Assembly (NCBI GenBank): GCA_963678925.1
Contig: OY787533.1
Location: 4,092,001 to 4,156,000, forward strand
Reading direction: 5' to 3'
Length of the DNA: 64,000 bases
DNA from: G963665925 sp963678925
GTDB lineage: Bacteria; Bacillota; Clostridia; Peptostreptococcales; Acidaminobacteraceae
This document shows positions 18,167 through 26,528 of this stretch, piece by piece. The first letter of the stretch is position 1; each line of letters opens with the position of its first letter. Under the pieces are notes generated by a model. It saw nothing but the letters and a program-made list of their open reading frames with translations. It ran no database searches and was not told the DNA's origin. The position numbers and the translations under genes are program-made.

Positions 18167-19552
18167 ATGATGAAACGAAAGGCTGCTGCACTTGTGTTGA
18201 TTGTACTTCTAATTGCTTCAATTGGATTACCAGTATTTGCAGCACCATCTGTCAGCGTCTCGAATGCTACTGTTGAACCGGGCGGTGAGGTCTACTTCAC
18301 CTTGAATGATCCGCCACAGGGTAATGATGCGTGGGTATCGCTGTTTCCGTATGACCCAAGTGCCTCCTGGTGGAATGGCAACTGGGATGAAGCAGATATC
18401 CAGTACTATTACTTAAGAAACAGTGGGAATAGCGGCAGCTTTACTGTGCCATATGAAGAGGGGCAGTACATTATTGGATTATTTTCTGAAGATACATCGG
18501 GTACAGATCGTCCAATAGCGACAAGTGAAGTCATATACTCCGGATTTAATGCGACGCTTTCGCTGTCAACGCTTAATCCAGCTCCGGGCAGTTCCCTGAG
18601 CTTCAGCTATCAGAATCCACCGCAGGGCAATGACGCCTGGATTTCTCTTTTCCCTTATGAACCAAATGCAGCATGGTGGACAAGAGACTGGGACGAGGCA
18701 GACATAGAATACTATTATCTTCGAAATCTGACAAACAACAGCGGTTCCTTTACCGTACCTAGCGAGCCCGGCCAATACATTGTGGGACTTTTTGAAAAGG
18801 ATACTTCAGGCCCGGACCTGCCGCTTGTACGAAGTGAAGTAATTACAGTAGGCGGAAGCGGTACAAGCACTACAGCGACGACCACCACCGCTACTCAGAA
18901 TGTGTCACTGACCGGTGAGGTCGTTGAGATTTTCAACAACCGCAATATTGGCGGCGTTCAGAGCGGGCCGGCACAGTCGACTACCTTTACGCTTGCAAAT
19001 GATGCCATAATCACCTATTTGAACACATATCACTATTTCAATAATGGAACACCAGCAGGAACCATTGCGCTTCAGGCGTCAAATGGTACAGTTTATGGTC
19101 CGTGGGAGACCTATGGTACGGACGGTCAAGGTGGCGTTGCAAACGCTGAGTGGCATGCAGAGGTCTATATGAAACTTCCTGCAGGCACCTATACTGTAAT
19201 TGATTCGAATTCAAGCACATGGTCCTACAACAGTCAATCTGGAAATGCCGGCTTTGCACAGGTTCGTGGTATCTATACCGGACCGAGCATCATGGGCAAG
19301 GTTACTGGAACGGTTGTGGCTTATAATGGTATGGCACCGATTTCAGGCATGGAAGTCACCGTATACTACAACGGTTTTCCAGCTGGAACAGGGGTGACCG
19401 ACTATAACGGAGCTTACAGTATTGAAGTTCTGGAAGGCTACTACTGGATTGAGTACTATGCTTATGGTTATCCGATTGTGGATTATGAGGATATTCCAGT
19501 TTACAGAGGCGGCAGTACGAATTTGAATGTGGTGATTTCATCGCCTTATTAG
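18167..19552 (+). CDS. Secreted protein with two ~100-residue PPQGNDAW repeats and a carboxypeptidase-regulatory-like end
   Basis: A 461-residue exported protein, not recognised as a named family. A signal peptide ends near residue 25 (VFAAP). Residues about 26-125 and 126-228 are direct repeats, each with PPQGNDAW, SLFPY, a WW pair, WDEADI, YYYLRN, SGSFTVP and DTSG. A Thr-rich linker (TSTTATTTTAT) near 235-245 leads to a third domain (about 246-372), then an ~85-residue beta-sandwich (VTGTVVAYNGMAPISGMEV) like carboxypeptidase regulatory domains. Aromatic-rich repeats suggest a sugar- or cell-surface-binding role, which is inference. No sortase signal or membrane anchor is seen. It is monocistronic. 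Confidence 0.75.
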   Translation: MMKRKAAALVLIVLLIASIGLPVFAAPSVSVSNATVEPGGEVYFTLNDPPQGNDAWVSLFPYDPSASWWNGNWDEADIQYYYLRNSGNSGSFTVPYEEGQYIIGLFSEDTSGTDRPIATSEVIYSGFNATLSLSTLNPAPGSSLSFSYQNPPQGNDAWISLFPYEPNAAWWTRDWDEADIEYYYLRNLTNNSGSFTVPSEPGQYIVGLFEKDTSGPDLPLVRSEVITVGGSGTSTTATTTTATQNVSLTGEVVEIFNNRNIGGVQSGPAQSTTFTLANDAIITYLNTYHYFNNGTPAGTIALQASNGTVYGPWETYGTDGQGGVANAEWHAEVYMKLPAGTYTVIDSNSSTWSYNSQSGNAGFAQVRGIYTGPSIMGKVTGTVVAYNGMAPISGMEVTVYYNGFPAGTGVTDYNGAYSIEVLEGYYWIEYYAYGYPIVDYEDIPVYRGGSTNLNVVISSPY

Positions 19553-19615
19553 GCGTTTGAGTCAGGTTCGGTCCAAAGCCATATTAGAACAGACTATGGA
19601 ACTTGGGTAAATAAT

Positions 19616-19651
19616 AAGCGGTGTCTCTTATAAGCAGAGACACCGCTTTAG
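19616..19651. terminator. Bidirectional terminator between convergent genes
   Basis: A 12-bp stem AAGCGGTGTCTC and its complement, with T runs usable in both directions, between the secreted protein (+) and the yibE/F gene (-). Confidence 0.9.
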
Positions 19652-19673
19652 TTTTGAAGCATATGAATCAAGA

Positions 19674-20840
19674 TTAACCTTTAAGTTTTTTGACCTTGCG
19701 TTCTATGAGCCAGACGCTTATAAGTGCGGTGAAAGGAACGGTCAGAATAACCCCGATACTGCCTGCCAGACCCTGAATGATTTCGATGGAGATGAAGGGC
19801 ATGTTGATCATTTGCCTGAAGGCCATCTGGTAGCCCCAAATAAGAAGAATCAGAGTCAATGAGCCGCCCGCAAAGGCGAGAATAAGAGTGTTGGCCATGG
19901 TTCCCATAATATCTTTGCCAACGACAAGACCGGATTTGAGCAGGTCGCTTGGTGAAATGTCAGGCGTATTGGTGTAGATTTCCTGCATGGAAGAGGCAAT
20001 GGACATGGCAACATCCATTACTGCACCCAGAGACGCGATCAGAATGGCGGCAAACATAAGGCCGTGTATTTGGATCTGATAGTCCTGCGCAACATAAATG
20101 AGCTGTTCGCCCTTATCCATATTCATGCCCGATATGTGGGTCAGATTTCCGAAAATGTAAGACAATAAGCCGGCACATGTGATTCCAATGAGCGTCCCCG
20201 CAATTGCGGCGAGGGTTTTGCGTTCAAAGCCTCCAATAAGTATGAAGGAGATGACTGCAATAAATGTCGTACAGCCTATGGAGACGATTATTGGATTAAA
20301 GCCCTTAAAAATAAGGGGAATCATGAGAAAGACAATGACAAGGCCTGTGAATACGAGGGACAGAGCGGCGTGGAGTCCCTTAATGCCGCCAAATATCAGA
20401 AGCAGTGCAAAAAAGAGTGCAATCAAAAGATAAATATGGTTTTGACGCTTATGATTGTAAACCCATGCGTTGACACTTCCGTCTTCCAGCTCCCGCAGAC
20501 CGACAATGACATGAAGCCCGGGCTCTGCCATGACATTATGACCACGGCTCAACAGGTTTACCGTCGTGTAGGTTTCGCCGGCATAGTCCCCTGTCAGCAC
20601 TTTGACAGTTACGGTTTGTTTTCCGATTTTCATGGCTGGAATTACCGGGTCATCGTTAAGGGTTTCATCAAGGACATCCACAATTTCAGCCTCTTCAAAA
20701 AGCTGCTGATAATACTGGGGCAGGTTCATACCGCTTTTGAGCAAGGGCGAGCCTGCAACAATGACAAGCATGAGGGCCAGTACTAGAAATATGAAGTTTT
20801 TGTGCAGTGTGCGTTTTGTGTTTTCATGTAGAGTATGCAT
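19674..20840 (-). CDS. YibE/F-like multipass membrane protein
   Basis: A 388-residue protein with one N-terminal helix, a small extracytoplasmic domain (GKQTVTVKVLTGDYAGETY) and seven or more C-terminal helices with GAVMDVAMSIASSMQEI, typical of the YibE/F family. The family is often suspected to be transporters, but the substrate is unknown. An ATG at 20849 touches its AAAGGA site with no spacing, so the in-frame ATG at 20840 is preferred. It is the only core gene here on the - strand. A TATAAT on this strand lies at 20876-20881, and TCCTAC/GTAGGA half-sites at 20882-20903 could be an operator. Confidence 0.87.
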   Translation of the reverse strand: MHTLHENTKRTLHKNFIFLVLALMLVIVAGSPLLKSGMNLPQYYQQLFEEAEIVDVLDETLNDDPVIPAMKIGKQTVTVKVLTGDYAGETYTTVNLLSRGHNVMAEPGLHVIVGLRELEDGSVNAWVYNHKRQNHIYLLIALFFALLLIFGGIKGLHAALSLVFTGLVIVFLMIPLIFKGFNPIIVSIGCTTFIAVISFILIGGFERKTLAAIAGTLIGITCAGLLSYIFGNLTHISGMNMDKGEQLIYVAQDYQIQIHGLMFAAILIASLGAVMDVAMSIASSMQEIYTNTPDISPSDLLKSGLVVGKDIMGTMANTLILAFAGGSLTLILLIWGYQMAFRQMINMPFISIEIIQGLAGSIGVILTVPFTALISVWLIERKVKKLKG

Positions 20841-21029
20841 TTTATCCATTCCTTTTAGTAGTGTTTGACAAAAACATTATATCCTACTGAAACAAGTGTA
20901 GGAAGCGTTCGTAATAAATCGTTCAAAATAGAAAAAATGCCCCATTTCTATTGTTAAGCATATGCCTATAAGATAAACTTTAGTTAGGTGAAAATGTTTA
21001 GTAAAGCTATGGTGAAAAGGGGAGGCAAT

Positions 21030-22976
21030 ATGAAAATGACAAGAAAAGTCTGTCTGATGACGATCCTTGCCCTGCTGGTTGCATCTGCACTTGGTTTCGG
21101 CTATGCGGCCGATGATGCAGTGAAAATCACAATCATGCAGACTTCAGACATGCATGGACGAATCTATCCGCATGATTATGCAACAGATTCAGCGGATACA
21201 GATGCTGGTTTTGCTAAAATCCAGACATTGGTGAAAGAAAAGCGTGCTGAGAATCCTAACAACATTCTTATCGACAATGGCGACACTGTTCAAGACAACA
21301 GCGCTGAGCTTTTCAACGACCTGCCTGTTCACCCAATGGTGCAGGCAATGAATGAAATGGATTACGATATTTGGAATATCGGTAACCATGAGTTCAACTT
21401 TGAGAAATCATTCCTGGACAGAAACATTGAAGCATTTGAGGGAACTGTACTTTCTGCAAATGTTTACAATGAAGGCACTGACACAAGATGGCTTGACGCG
21501 TACAAAATTTTCGAATTTGACGGCGTCCGCGTAGCGGTTGTCGGTATGCTGCCTCCTAATGTTCCACTATGGGAAGCTTCTGCACCAAGTCACTTTGCGG
21601 GTCTTGAGTTCACGAGCACACTTGCGGAAACTGGCAAGGTTGTCGCAGAGCTTGAAGGCAAGTACGATGTTCTTGTTGGCGCATACCATGTTGGTCCTGA
21701 TGGAGAGCATGGCTATGAAGGCGTAGAGGAAATCGCAAACGCTTATCCACAGTTCGATGTTATCTTTGCAGGCCACGCGCATTCAAAAATAACAGATGAA
21801 GTCAATGGCGTTAAAATCATTGAGCCAGGTGCATACGGCTGGGCACTGGCAACTGCAGACATTGAAGTTGTAAAATCTGCAGAAGGCTACGAAGTCGCTT
21901 CTGTAGAAATTGCAAATCTTGAAACAGCTGATGCTGTCGCAGACGCTGAAATCACAGAAACATTCTCTTTTGTGCATGAAGAATCTGTTGAAGACGCAAA
22001 CACAATCGTTGGCGAAATCACTGCAGATTTCATTGAGCGTCCTGACTACATTACGGGCGGTGATGCAATTGAAACAATGCCGACTTCACAAATTGAAGAT
22101 ACATCAGTAATCGATCTGATTAATGAAGTTCAAATGTTCTACACAGATGCAGACGTTTCATCAGCTGCACTCTTCAATTTCGGTTCTAACCTGAAAGCGG
22201 GAGACTTCAAAAAGAAAGATGTTGCTTTCATTTACAAATATGCAAATACGCTTGTTGGCGTAAACATTACAGGAGAAAACCTGCTGAAGTACATGGAATG
22301 GTCAGCAAGCTACTACAATACATATGAAAGTGGCGACATGACAGTTTCATTCAATCCAGACATCAGAGGCTACAATTATGATATGTTCTCAGGTCTTACA
22401 TATGAAATCGACATTACTGAGGACGCTGGAAACCGTGTGAAAAACGTACTGATAGACGGCAAGCCAATCAATACAGACAAGGTTTATAAACTGGCTGTAA
22501 ACAACTACCGTTTCGGTACCCTGATGGGTCTTGAGCTTGTGACAATGGATGACAAGTACTATGATTCATATGACCTGATGCAAGACAAGGGCCGTATTCG
22601 TGACCTGATTATCAAGTATACAGTTGAAGAAAAAGATGGTGTTCTTGCACCTGTAGTAGATAACAACTGGTCAATCACAGGCGTTGTATTCAACGCGGCA
22701 CTTCAGGAAAAGGTATTTGATCTGGTACGTTCAGGCGCAGTATCTATTCCTAGAAGTGAAGACGGCAGAACAGCAAATGTAAAGGCACTCAACCTGAATG
22801 ATCTTATTGAGTCAGGACTGATGTCAATGAGCAAATATACTGTAGTTTCAGGGGATATGCTTTGGATGATTGCCAAGGGATATGGTATGGCTTGGGAAGA
22901 TCTAGCAAGTGTGAATGGACTTAGCAATCCAAATGCACTCTTCCCTGGACAAGAGCTGCTTGTTCCTGTACAGTAA
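21030..22976 (+). CDS. Secreted 5'-nucleotidase/2',3'-cyclic phosphodiesterase with C-terminal LysM
   Basis: A 648-residue exported enzyme releasing phosphate and nucleosides from nucleotides outside the cell. The signal peptide is MKMTRKVCLMTILALLVASA with cleavage near GYAAD. The metallophosphatase part has QTSDMHGRIYP, IDNGDTVQDN, GNHEFNFE and FAGHAHS. The 5'-nucleotidase substrate domain (about 340-560) follows. A LysM module ends the protein (YTVVSGDMLWMIAKGYG), so it is probably held on peptidoglycan. ATG 21030 has GGGGAGG five bases upstream; a longer in-frame GTG at 20988 would spoil the signal peptide. Confidence 0.92.
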   Translation: MKMTRKVCLMTILALLVASALGFGYAADDAVKITIMQTSDMHGRIYPHDYATDSADTDAGFAKIQTLVKEKRAENPNNILIDNGDTVQDNSAELFNDLPVHPMVQAMNEMDYDIWNIGNHEFNFEKSFLDRNIEAFEGTVLSANVYNEGTDTRWLDAYKIFEFDGVRVAVVGMLPPNVPLWEASAPSHFAGLEFTSTLAETGKVVAELEGKYDVLVGAYHVGPDGEHGYEGVEEIANAYPQFDVIFAGHAHSKITDEVNGVKIIEPGAYGWALATADIEVVKSAEGYEVASVEIANLETADAVADAEITETFSFVHEESVEDANTIVGEITADFIERPDYITGGDAIETMPTSQIEDTSVIDLINEVQMFYTDADVSSAALFNFGSNLKAGDFKKKDVAFIYKYANTLVGVNITGENLLKYMEWSASYYNTYESGDMTVSFNPDIRGYNYDMFSGLTYEIDITEDAGNRVKNVLIDGKPINTDKVYKLAVNNYRFGTLMGLELVTMDDKYYDSYDLMQDKGRIRDLIIKYTVEEKDGVLAPVVDNNWSITGVVFNAALQEKVFDLVRSGAVSIPRSEDGRTANVKALNLNDLIESGLMSMSKYTVVSGDMLWMIAKGYGMAWEDLASVNGLSNPNALFPGQELLVPVQ

Positions 22977-23027
22977 ATCGACTAGGACAATTTTAGAGTT
23001 ACACTAAATAGATTTTCACCTGCATGG

Positions 23028-23098
23028 AGCCCTGTGTTCTATTGATACGATTGAAGCCTTTGTTTTCATTCACACATCAATAGGGCAGGGGCTCTTTT
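23028..23098 (+). terminator. Long terminator after the nucleotidase
   Basis: Paired blocks GAGCCCTG with CAGGGGCTC and TATTGAT with ATCAATA enclose an AT-rich loop, followed by TTTT. Confidence 0.8.
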
Positions 23099-23194
23099 GC
23101 ATGCGTGCCCAAATCCTTAAAATGTGATAGACTAATATGCGTAAATGGCGTGTTTTTACGCTGTGAAAAAGACAATGACTTATTGAGGTGAAAA

Positions 23195-24703
23195 ATGCTT
23201 TACGTAACGATACAAGGCTATGAAATGAAGCAGGATGTTGAGAACCTTCTGCACACATTCTATGATAGAAATGAGATTGTTTTTATTCCTGAAAATCAGG
23301 AAGAGGAACTTGAAATTGAAGAACCCCGAATTGATATTCTGTCCATCAGTATTGATAAAGTCGATGGCCGTTATGTCTATATGGTTGCATTTGCAGGTGA
23401 CGCCGATCCTGGCGCGGAAATACCGTGGCTGTCAAAGTCAGATGAAATCATGCTGGACACGGATAAAGCCATGTTAAAGAACTGCAAGCACGAAGTCAAG
23501 CTTGCCGTATATGACCTGATTAGTGAAGTGCGTAAGTCTTCAAGTCCCTGGGGCATACTGACAGGCATGCGTCCTGTAAAACTTGTTCATGACATGCTCG
23601 ACAAAGGCTATTCCCCAGAAGTTGCAGGTCTTAAGCTCCGTGACCGTTACAGGGTTTCAAATATGAAAATTGAACTAGCGCTTCAAATCGCTCTGACTGA
23701 GCGTCCCTTCATTGAAAATGCCAAAACGGATCCACTGAGCCTCTATATTTGCATTCCCTTCTGTCCGACACGGTGCGTATACTGTTCTTTCCCATCCAAT
23801 GCCATGGGTCAAAAGGGACACCTGGTTGAACCGTATTTGAAGGCCCTCTTCAGAGAAATTGAGGCAGTTGCTGAAATGATCCATACGAGCGGACAACAAA
23901 TTGACTGTGTATATATTGGCGGTGGGACCCCGACTGCGCTCAGCGAAGAAGACTTTGAGCGCCTACTGGGGCATATTGAGCAGCATGTCAATACGCAGAA
24001 TTTGATAGAATATACCGTAGAAGCTGGCAGACCGGATTCGATCTCAGAAAGAAAGCTTCAATTGATGAAGGACCACCATGTCGATAGAATCTGCATCAAT
24101 CCACAGACAATGAACGATGAGACCTTTAAAATTATTGGCAGAAATCACGATGCAAAAGCGGTAGAGGAAGTTTATGCCCTAGCAAAATCCATTGGGTTCA
24201 AAACGGTGAACATGGATCTGATTGTGGGTCTTCCTGGAGAAGACATGCGGTCAATTGAGTCGACAATGGAACATATAAAGCGGTTTGATCCTGAAAATGT
24301 CACACTCCATACCCTTTCTGTAAAGCGTGCCTCAGAACTGAGTGCGCATCGCAGCAGCTACAGGCTGAATGAAGAAGACCTGACAGTTCGTATGATGGAC
24401 GAAGCAATGGGGACCTTATACGGCATGGACATGCAGCCTTATTACATGTACAGGCAAAAGCGCATACTGGCAAATCTGGAGAACGTCGGATTTTGCAAAG
24501 AGGGCCATGAGTCGGTTTACAATATTCGAATCATGGAGGAACGCCATCCTATCCTTGCCCTGGGCGCAGGTGCATCGTCCAAGCTTATTGATCCTGAGAC
24601 GCAGAAATTTGAAAGACAGTCCAATTCAAAAGGCGTGGAGGATTATGTAGAGCGTGTTGAGGAAATGATTGAAAGAAAGCGCGACTATTTTAAAAACGTA
24701 TAG
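23195..24703 (+). CDS. hemZ: HemZ-type oxygen-independent coproporphyrinogen dehydrogenase family protein
   Basis: A 502-residue radical-SAM protein. The cluster motif CPTRCVYC follows the HemN-family lead-in LYICIPFC. The GGGTPTAL motif, ICINPQTMNDETFKIIGR and DLIVGLPGED are typical of HemN/HemZ. The ~170-residue N-terminal extension (LRDRYRVSNMKIELALQIA and upstream) is characteristic of HemZ. No other haem gene is nearby, and HemZ is common in Clostridia without a full haem pathway, so the actual substrate is unsure. GAGGTG precedes the ATG. Confidence 0.88.
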   Translation: MLYVTIQGYEMKQDVENLLHTFYDRNEIVFIPENQEEELEIEEPRIDILSISIDKVDGRYVYMVAFAGDADPGAEIPWLSKSDEIMLDTDKAMLKNCKHEVKLAVYDLISEVRKSSSPWGILTGMRPVKLVHDMLDKGYSPEVAGLKLRDRYRVSNMKIELALQIALTERPFIENAKTDPLSLYICIPFCPTRCVYCSFPSNAMGQKGHLVEPYLKALFREIEAVAEMIHTSGQQIDCVYIGGGTPTALSEEDFERLLGHIEQHVNTQNLIEYTVEAGRPDSISERKLQLMKDHHVDRICINPQTMNDETFKIIGRNHDAKAVEEVYALAKSIGFKTVNMDLIVGLPGEDMRSIESTMEHIKRFDPENVTLHTLSVKRASELSAHRSSYRLNEEDLTVRMMDEAMGTLYGMDMQPYYMYRQKRILANLENVGFCKEGHESVYNIRIMEERHPILALGAGASSKLIDPETQKFERQSNSKGVEDYVERVEEMIERKRDYFKNV

Positions 24704-24725
24704 GCTATATTTGCCCCCAGTGCGG

Positions 24726-24754
24726 TTGACAGCTTGATATCGTTGATTTATAAT
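24726..24754 (+). promoter_or_regulatory. Consensus sigma-A promoter of the hisS-aspS T-box
   Basis: TTGACA (24726-24731), a 17-base spacer and TATAAT (24749-24754): a full consensus match. Transcription should start near 24761. Confidence 0.93.
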
Positions 24755-24760
24755 AAGGTC

Positions 24761-24986
24761 AATTGAATACAGATGCGCGAGAATGAGTAGTGCATGTCGT
24801 ATCAATAGCGAGTGGGGACGGTGGAAGCCCATGATTAAGACAGCATGAATGACAGCTCGGTTAAGATTGCAGTCTGTGTGTTTAGAGTGGGTTCATTTGA
24901 ACCAACTAGGGTGGCACCGCGGGAAAAGATTATGTCCCGTCCCTATGTATTGCGCGTATGTCGCAAGTAGAGGGACGGGTTTTTTA
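24761..24986 (+). promoter_or_regulatory. T-box leader, predicted tRNA-Asp sensor, of hisS-aspS
   Basis: A transcription-attenuation riboswitch that senses uncharged tRNA. The T-box sequence AGGGTGGCACCGCGGG is at 24909-24924. The terminator pairs 24937-24945 with 24972-24980 and runs into TTTTTT. In Stem I, AGTA is at 24786-24789; CGAG/CTCG and TGC(A)TGTC/GACAGCA enclose the specifier loop whose 3' side reads TGAATGACAG. By the layout of the B. subtilis glyQS leader (GAA, one base, codon, A), the specifier is GAC at 24851-24853, an Asp codon. The TGGC of the antiterminator bulge pairs with GCCA, i.e. discriminator G73, as in tRNA-Asp; tRNA-His has C73. Confidence 0.93.
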
Positions 24987-25136
24987 TTGTCCATGAAGTG
25001 TTATATTCCTAACAAATAGGATGTTTAACTTCAAAAGAACCGCCGGGTCACCGTATAGGAAAAAGTTAGGTAGTCTGTTTGAATTTAAAGAAATGCGTTC
25101 AGTCAGACTTGCATAAATTCTAAGATAAGGAGGCGT

Positions 25137-26477
25137 ATGAAGATGAATAAACCAAGAGGAACCCAAGACATTCTGCCATCGGAGGTGCACAAGTGGCATC
25201 ACGTTGAGAGCACTTTCAGAGATGTGTGCAGAAGATTTGGCTACAAGGAAATTCGCACGCCGTTGTTTGAGTATACAAACCTTTTCAAAAGAGGTGTAGG
25301 GGAAACAACAGACGTAGTAAGCAAAGAAATGTACACCGTTTTCAACTCGAGAGAGTACACGAATTACATTGCAAAGCGTGAACTGATGGATGCGCCGCCA
25401 CTGGATGTCATGAAGGACTTCATGAATGACAAGAACGGTATGACACTGAAGCCAGAGGGCACTGCACCTGTTGCAAGATCATTTGTTGAGAATAAAATGT
25501 ACGCTGATTCTCAGCCGACAAAAATGTACTATGTAACTGCATGTTCGCGTCATGAAAGACCACAGGCAGGCAGACTGAGACAATTCCACCAGTTTGGCGT
25601 TGAAATTTTCAGTGCCTATGGTGCGTCGGCAGATGCTGAGTCGATTGCAGTAGCAGATACATTCATGCGTGAACTGGGACTTACAAATATTGAGCTCAAC
25701 ATCAACAGTGTTGGATGTCCTGAGTGTCGTCCTAAGTACCACGAAATTCTTAAGTCATTCCTTTCAAGCAAGCTGGACAAGCTTTGTGAAACTTGCCAGG
25801 AACGTTATGAAAAGAATCCGCTGCGTATTCTTGACTGCAAGAATCCATCATGCCAGGCTGAACTTGTTGAAGCACCTGTTATGCTGGATCACCTATGTGA
25901 CGACTGTGAAGACCACTTTGGCAAGCTGAAGACATACCTTGAAGCAATGGGTGTCGAATATGTCATTGACCCGAAAATCGTACGTGGACTGGATTACTAT
26001 ACAAAAACTGCATTTGAGTTCATTTCAGGTGAAATTGGTGCACAAAGTACAGTTTGCGGCGGTGGACGTTACAACAAGCTGGTTGCTGAAATCGGTGGAC
26101 CTGAAACACCAGGTGTTGGTTTTGGCATGGGTATTGAGCGTCTGATCATGACACTTGAAGCGAACGGGATTGAATTCCCTGCACCTGCAACACCAGACCT
26201 ATTCATTGTTGCAATGGGAGAAGAAGCACTCGCGCCAGCAGTAGGTCTGACACAAAAGCTTAGACTAAAGGGCATTAGCGCTGATACTGACCATATGGGT
26301 AGAAGTATGAAGGCGCAGATGAAATTCGCTGACAAGATGAATGCCAAGCATACGGTTGTACTTGGGTCGAATGAAATCGATCAGGGTAAGGCACAGATCA
26401 AAAACATGGAATCAGGTGAGCAAACTGAAGTTTCCATTACAGATATAGACAGTATTGTTGCGATTATAAAAGGCTAA
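25137..26477 (+). CDS. hisS: Histidine-tRNA ligase
   Basis: A 446-residue class II synthetase charging tRNA-His. Motif 1 region (PRGTQDILPSE), motif 2 (CSRHERPQAGRLRQFHQFG), the histidine loop RGLDYYTKTAFEF and motif 3 (GFGMGIERLIM) are present, then the anticodon-binding domain. The insertion carries several CxxC pairs (CPEC, CETC, CDDC), as in many clostridial HisRS. AAGGAGG lies three bases before ATG 25137 and nine before ATG 25143, so the true start may be 25143. First gene after the T-box; aspS follows 51 bases on. Confidence 0.96.
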   Translation: MKMNKPRGTQDILPSEVHKWHHVESTFRDVCRRFGYKEIRTPLFEYTNLFKRGVGETTDVVSKEMYTVFNSREYTNYIAKRELMDAPPLDVMKDFMNDKNGMTLKPEGTAPVARSFVENKMYADSQPTKMYYVTACSRHERPQAGRLRQFHQFGVEIFSAYGASADAESIAVADTFMRELGLTNIELNINSVGCPECRPKYHEILKSFLSSKLDKLCETCQERYEKNPLRILDCKNPSCQAELVEAPVMLDHLCDDCEDHFGKLKTYLEAMGVEYVIDPKIVRGLDYYTKTAFEFISGEIGAQSTVCGGGRYNKLVAEIGGPETPGVGFGMGIERLIMTLEANGIEFPAPATPDLFIVAMGEEALAPAVGLTQKLRLKGISADTDHMGRSMKAQMKFADKMNAKHTVVLGSNEIDQGKAQIKNMESGEQTEVSITDIDSIVAIIKG

Positions 26478-26528
26478 CGCACAAAAGAACAAGGAAAGAA
26501 TTGCATCATATTTTGAGGAGAGTGTATT

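Noticed and set aside
24846..24854. T-box specifier read as TGA or as a histidine codon
   Set aside because: TGA is a stop and would break the usual one-base offset after GAA; no CAC or CAT lies in the specifier loop.
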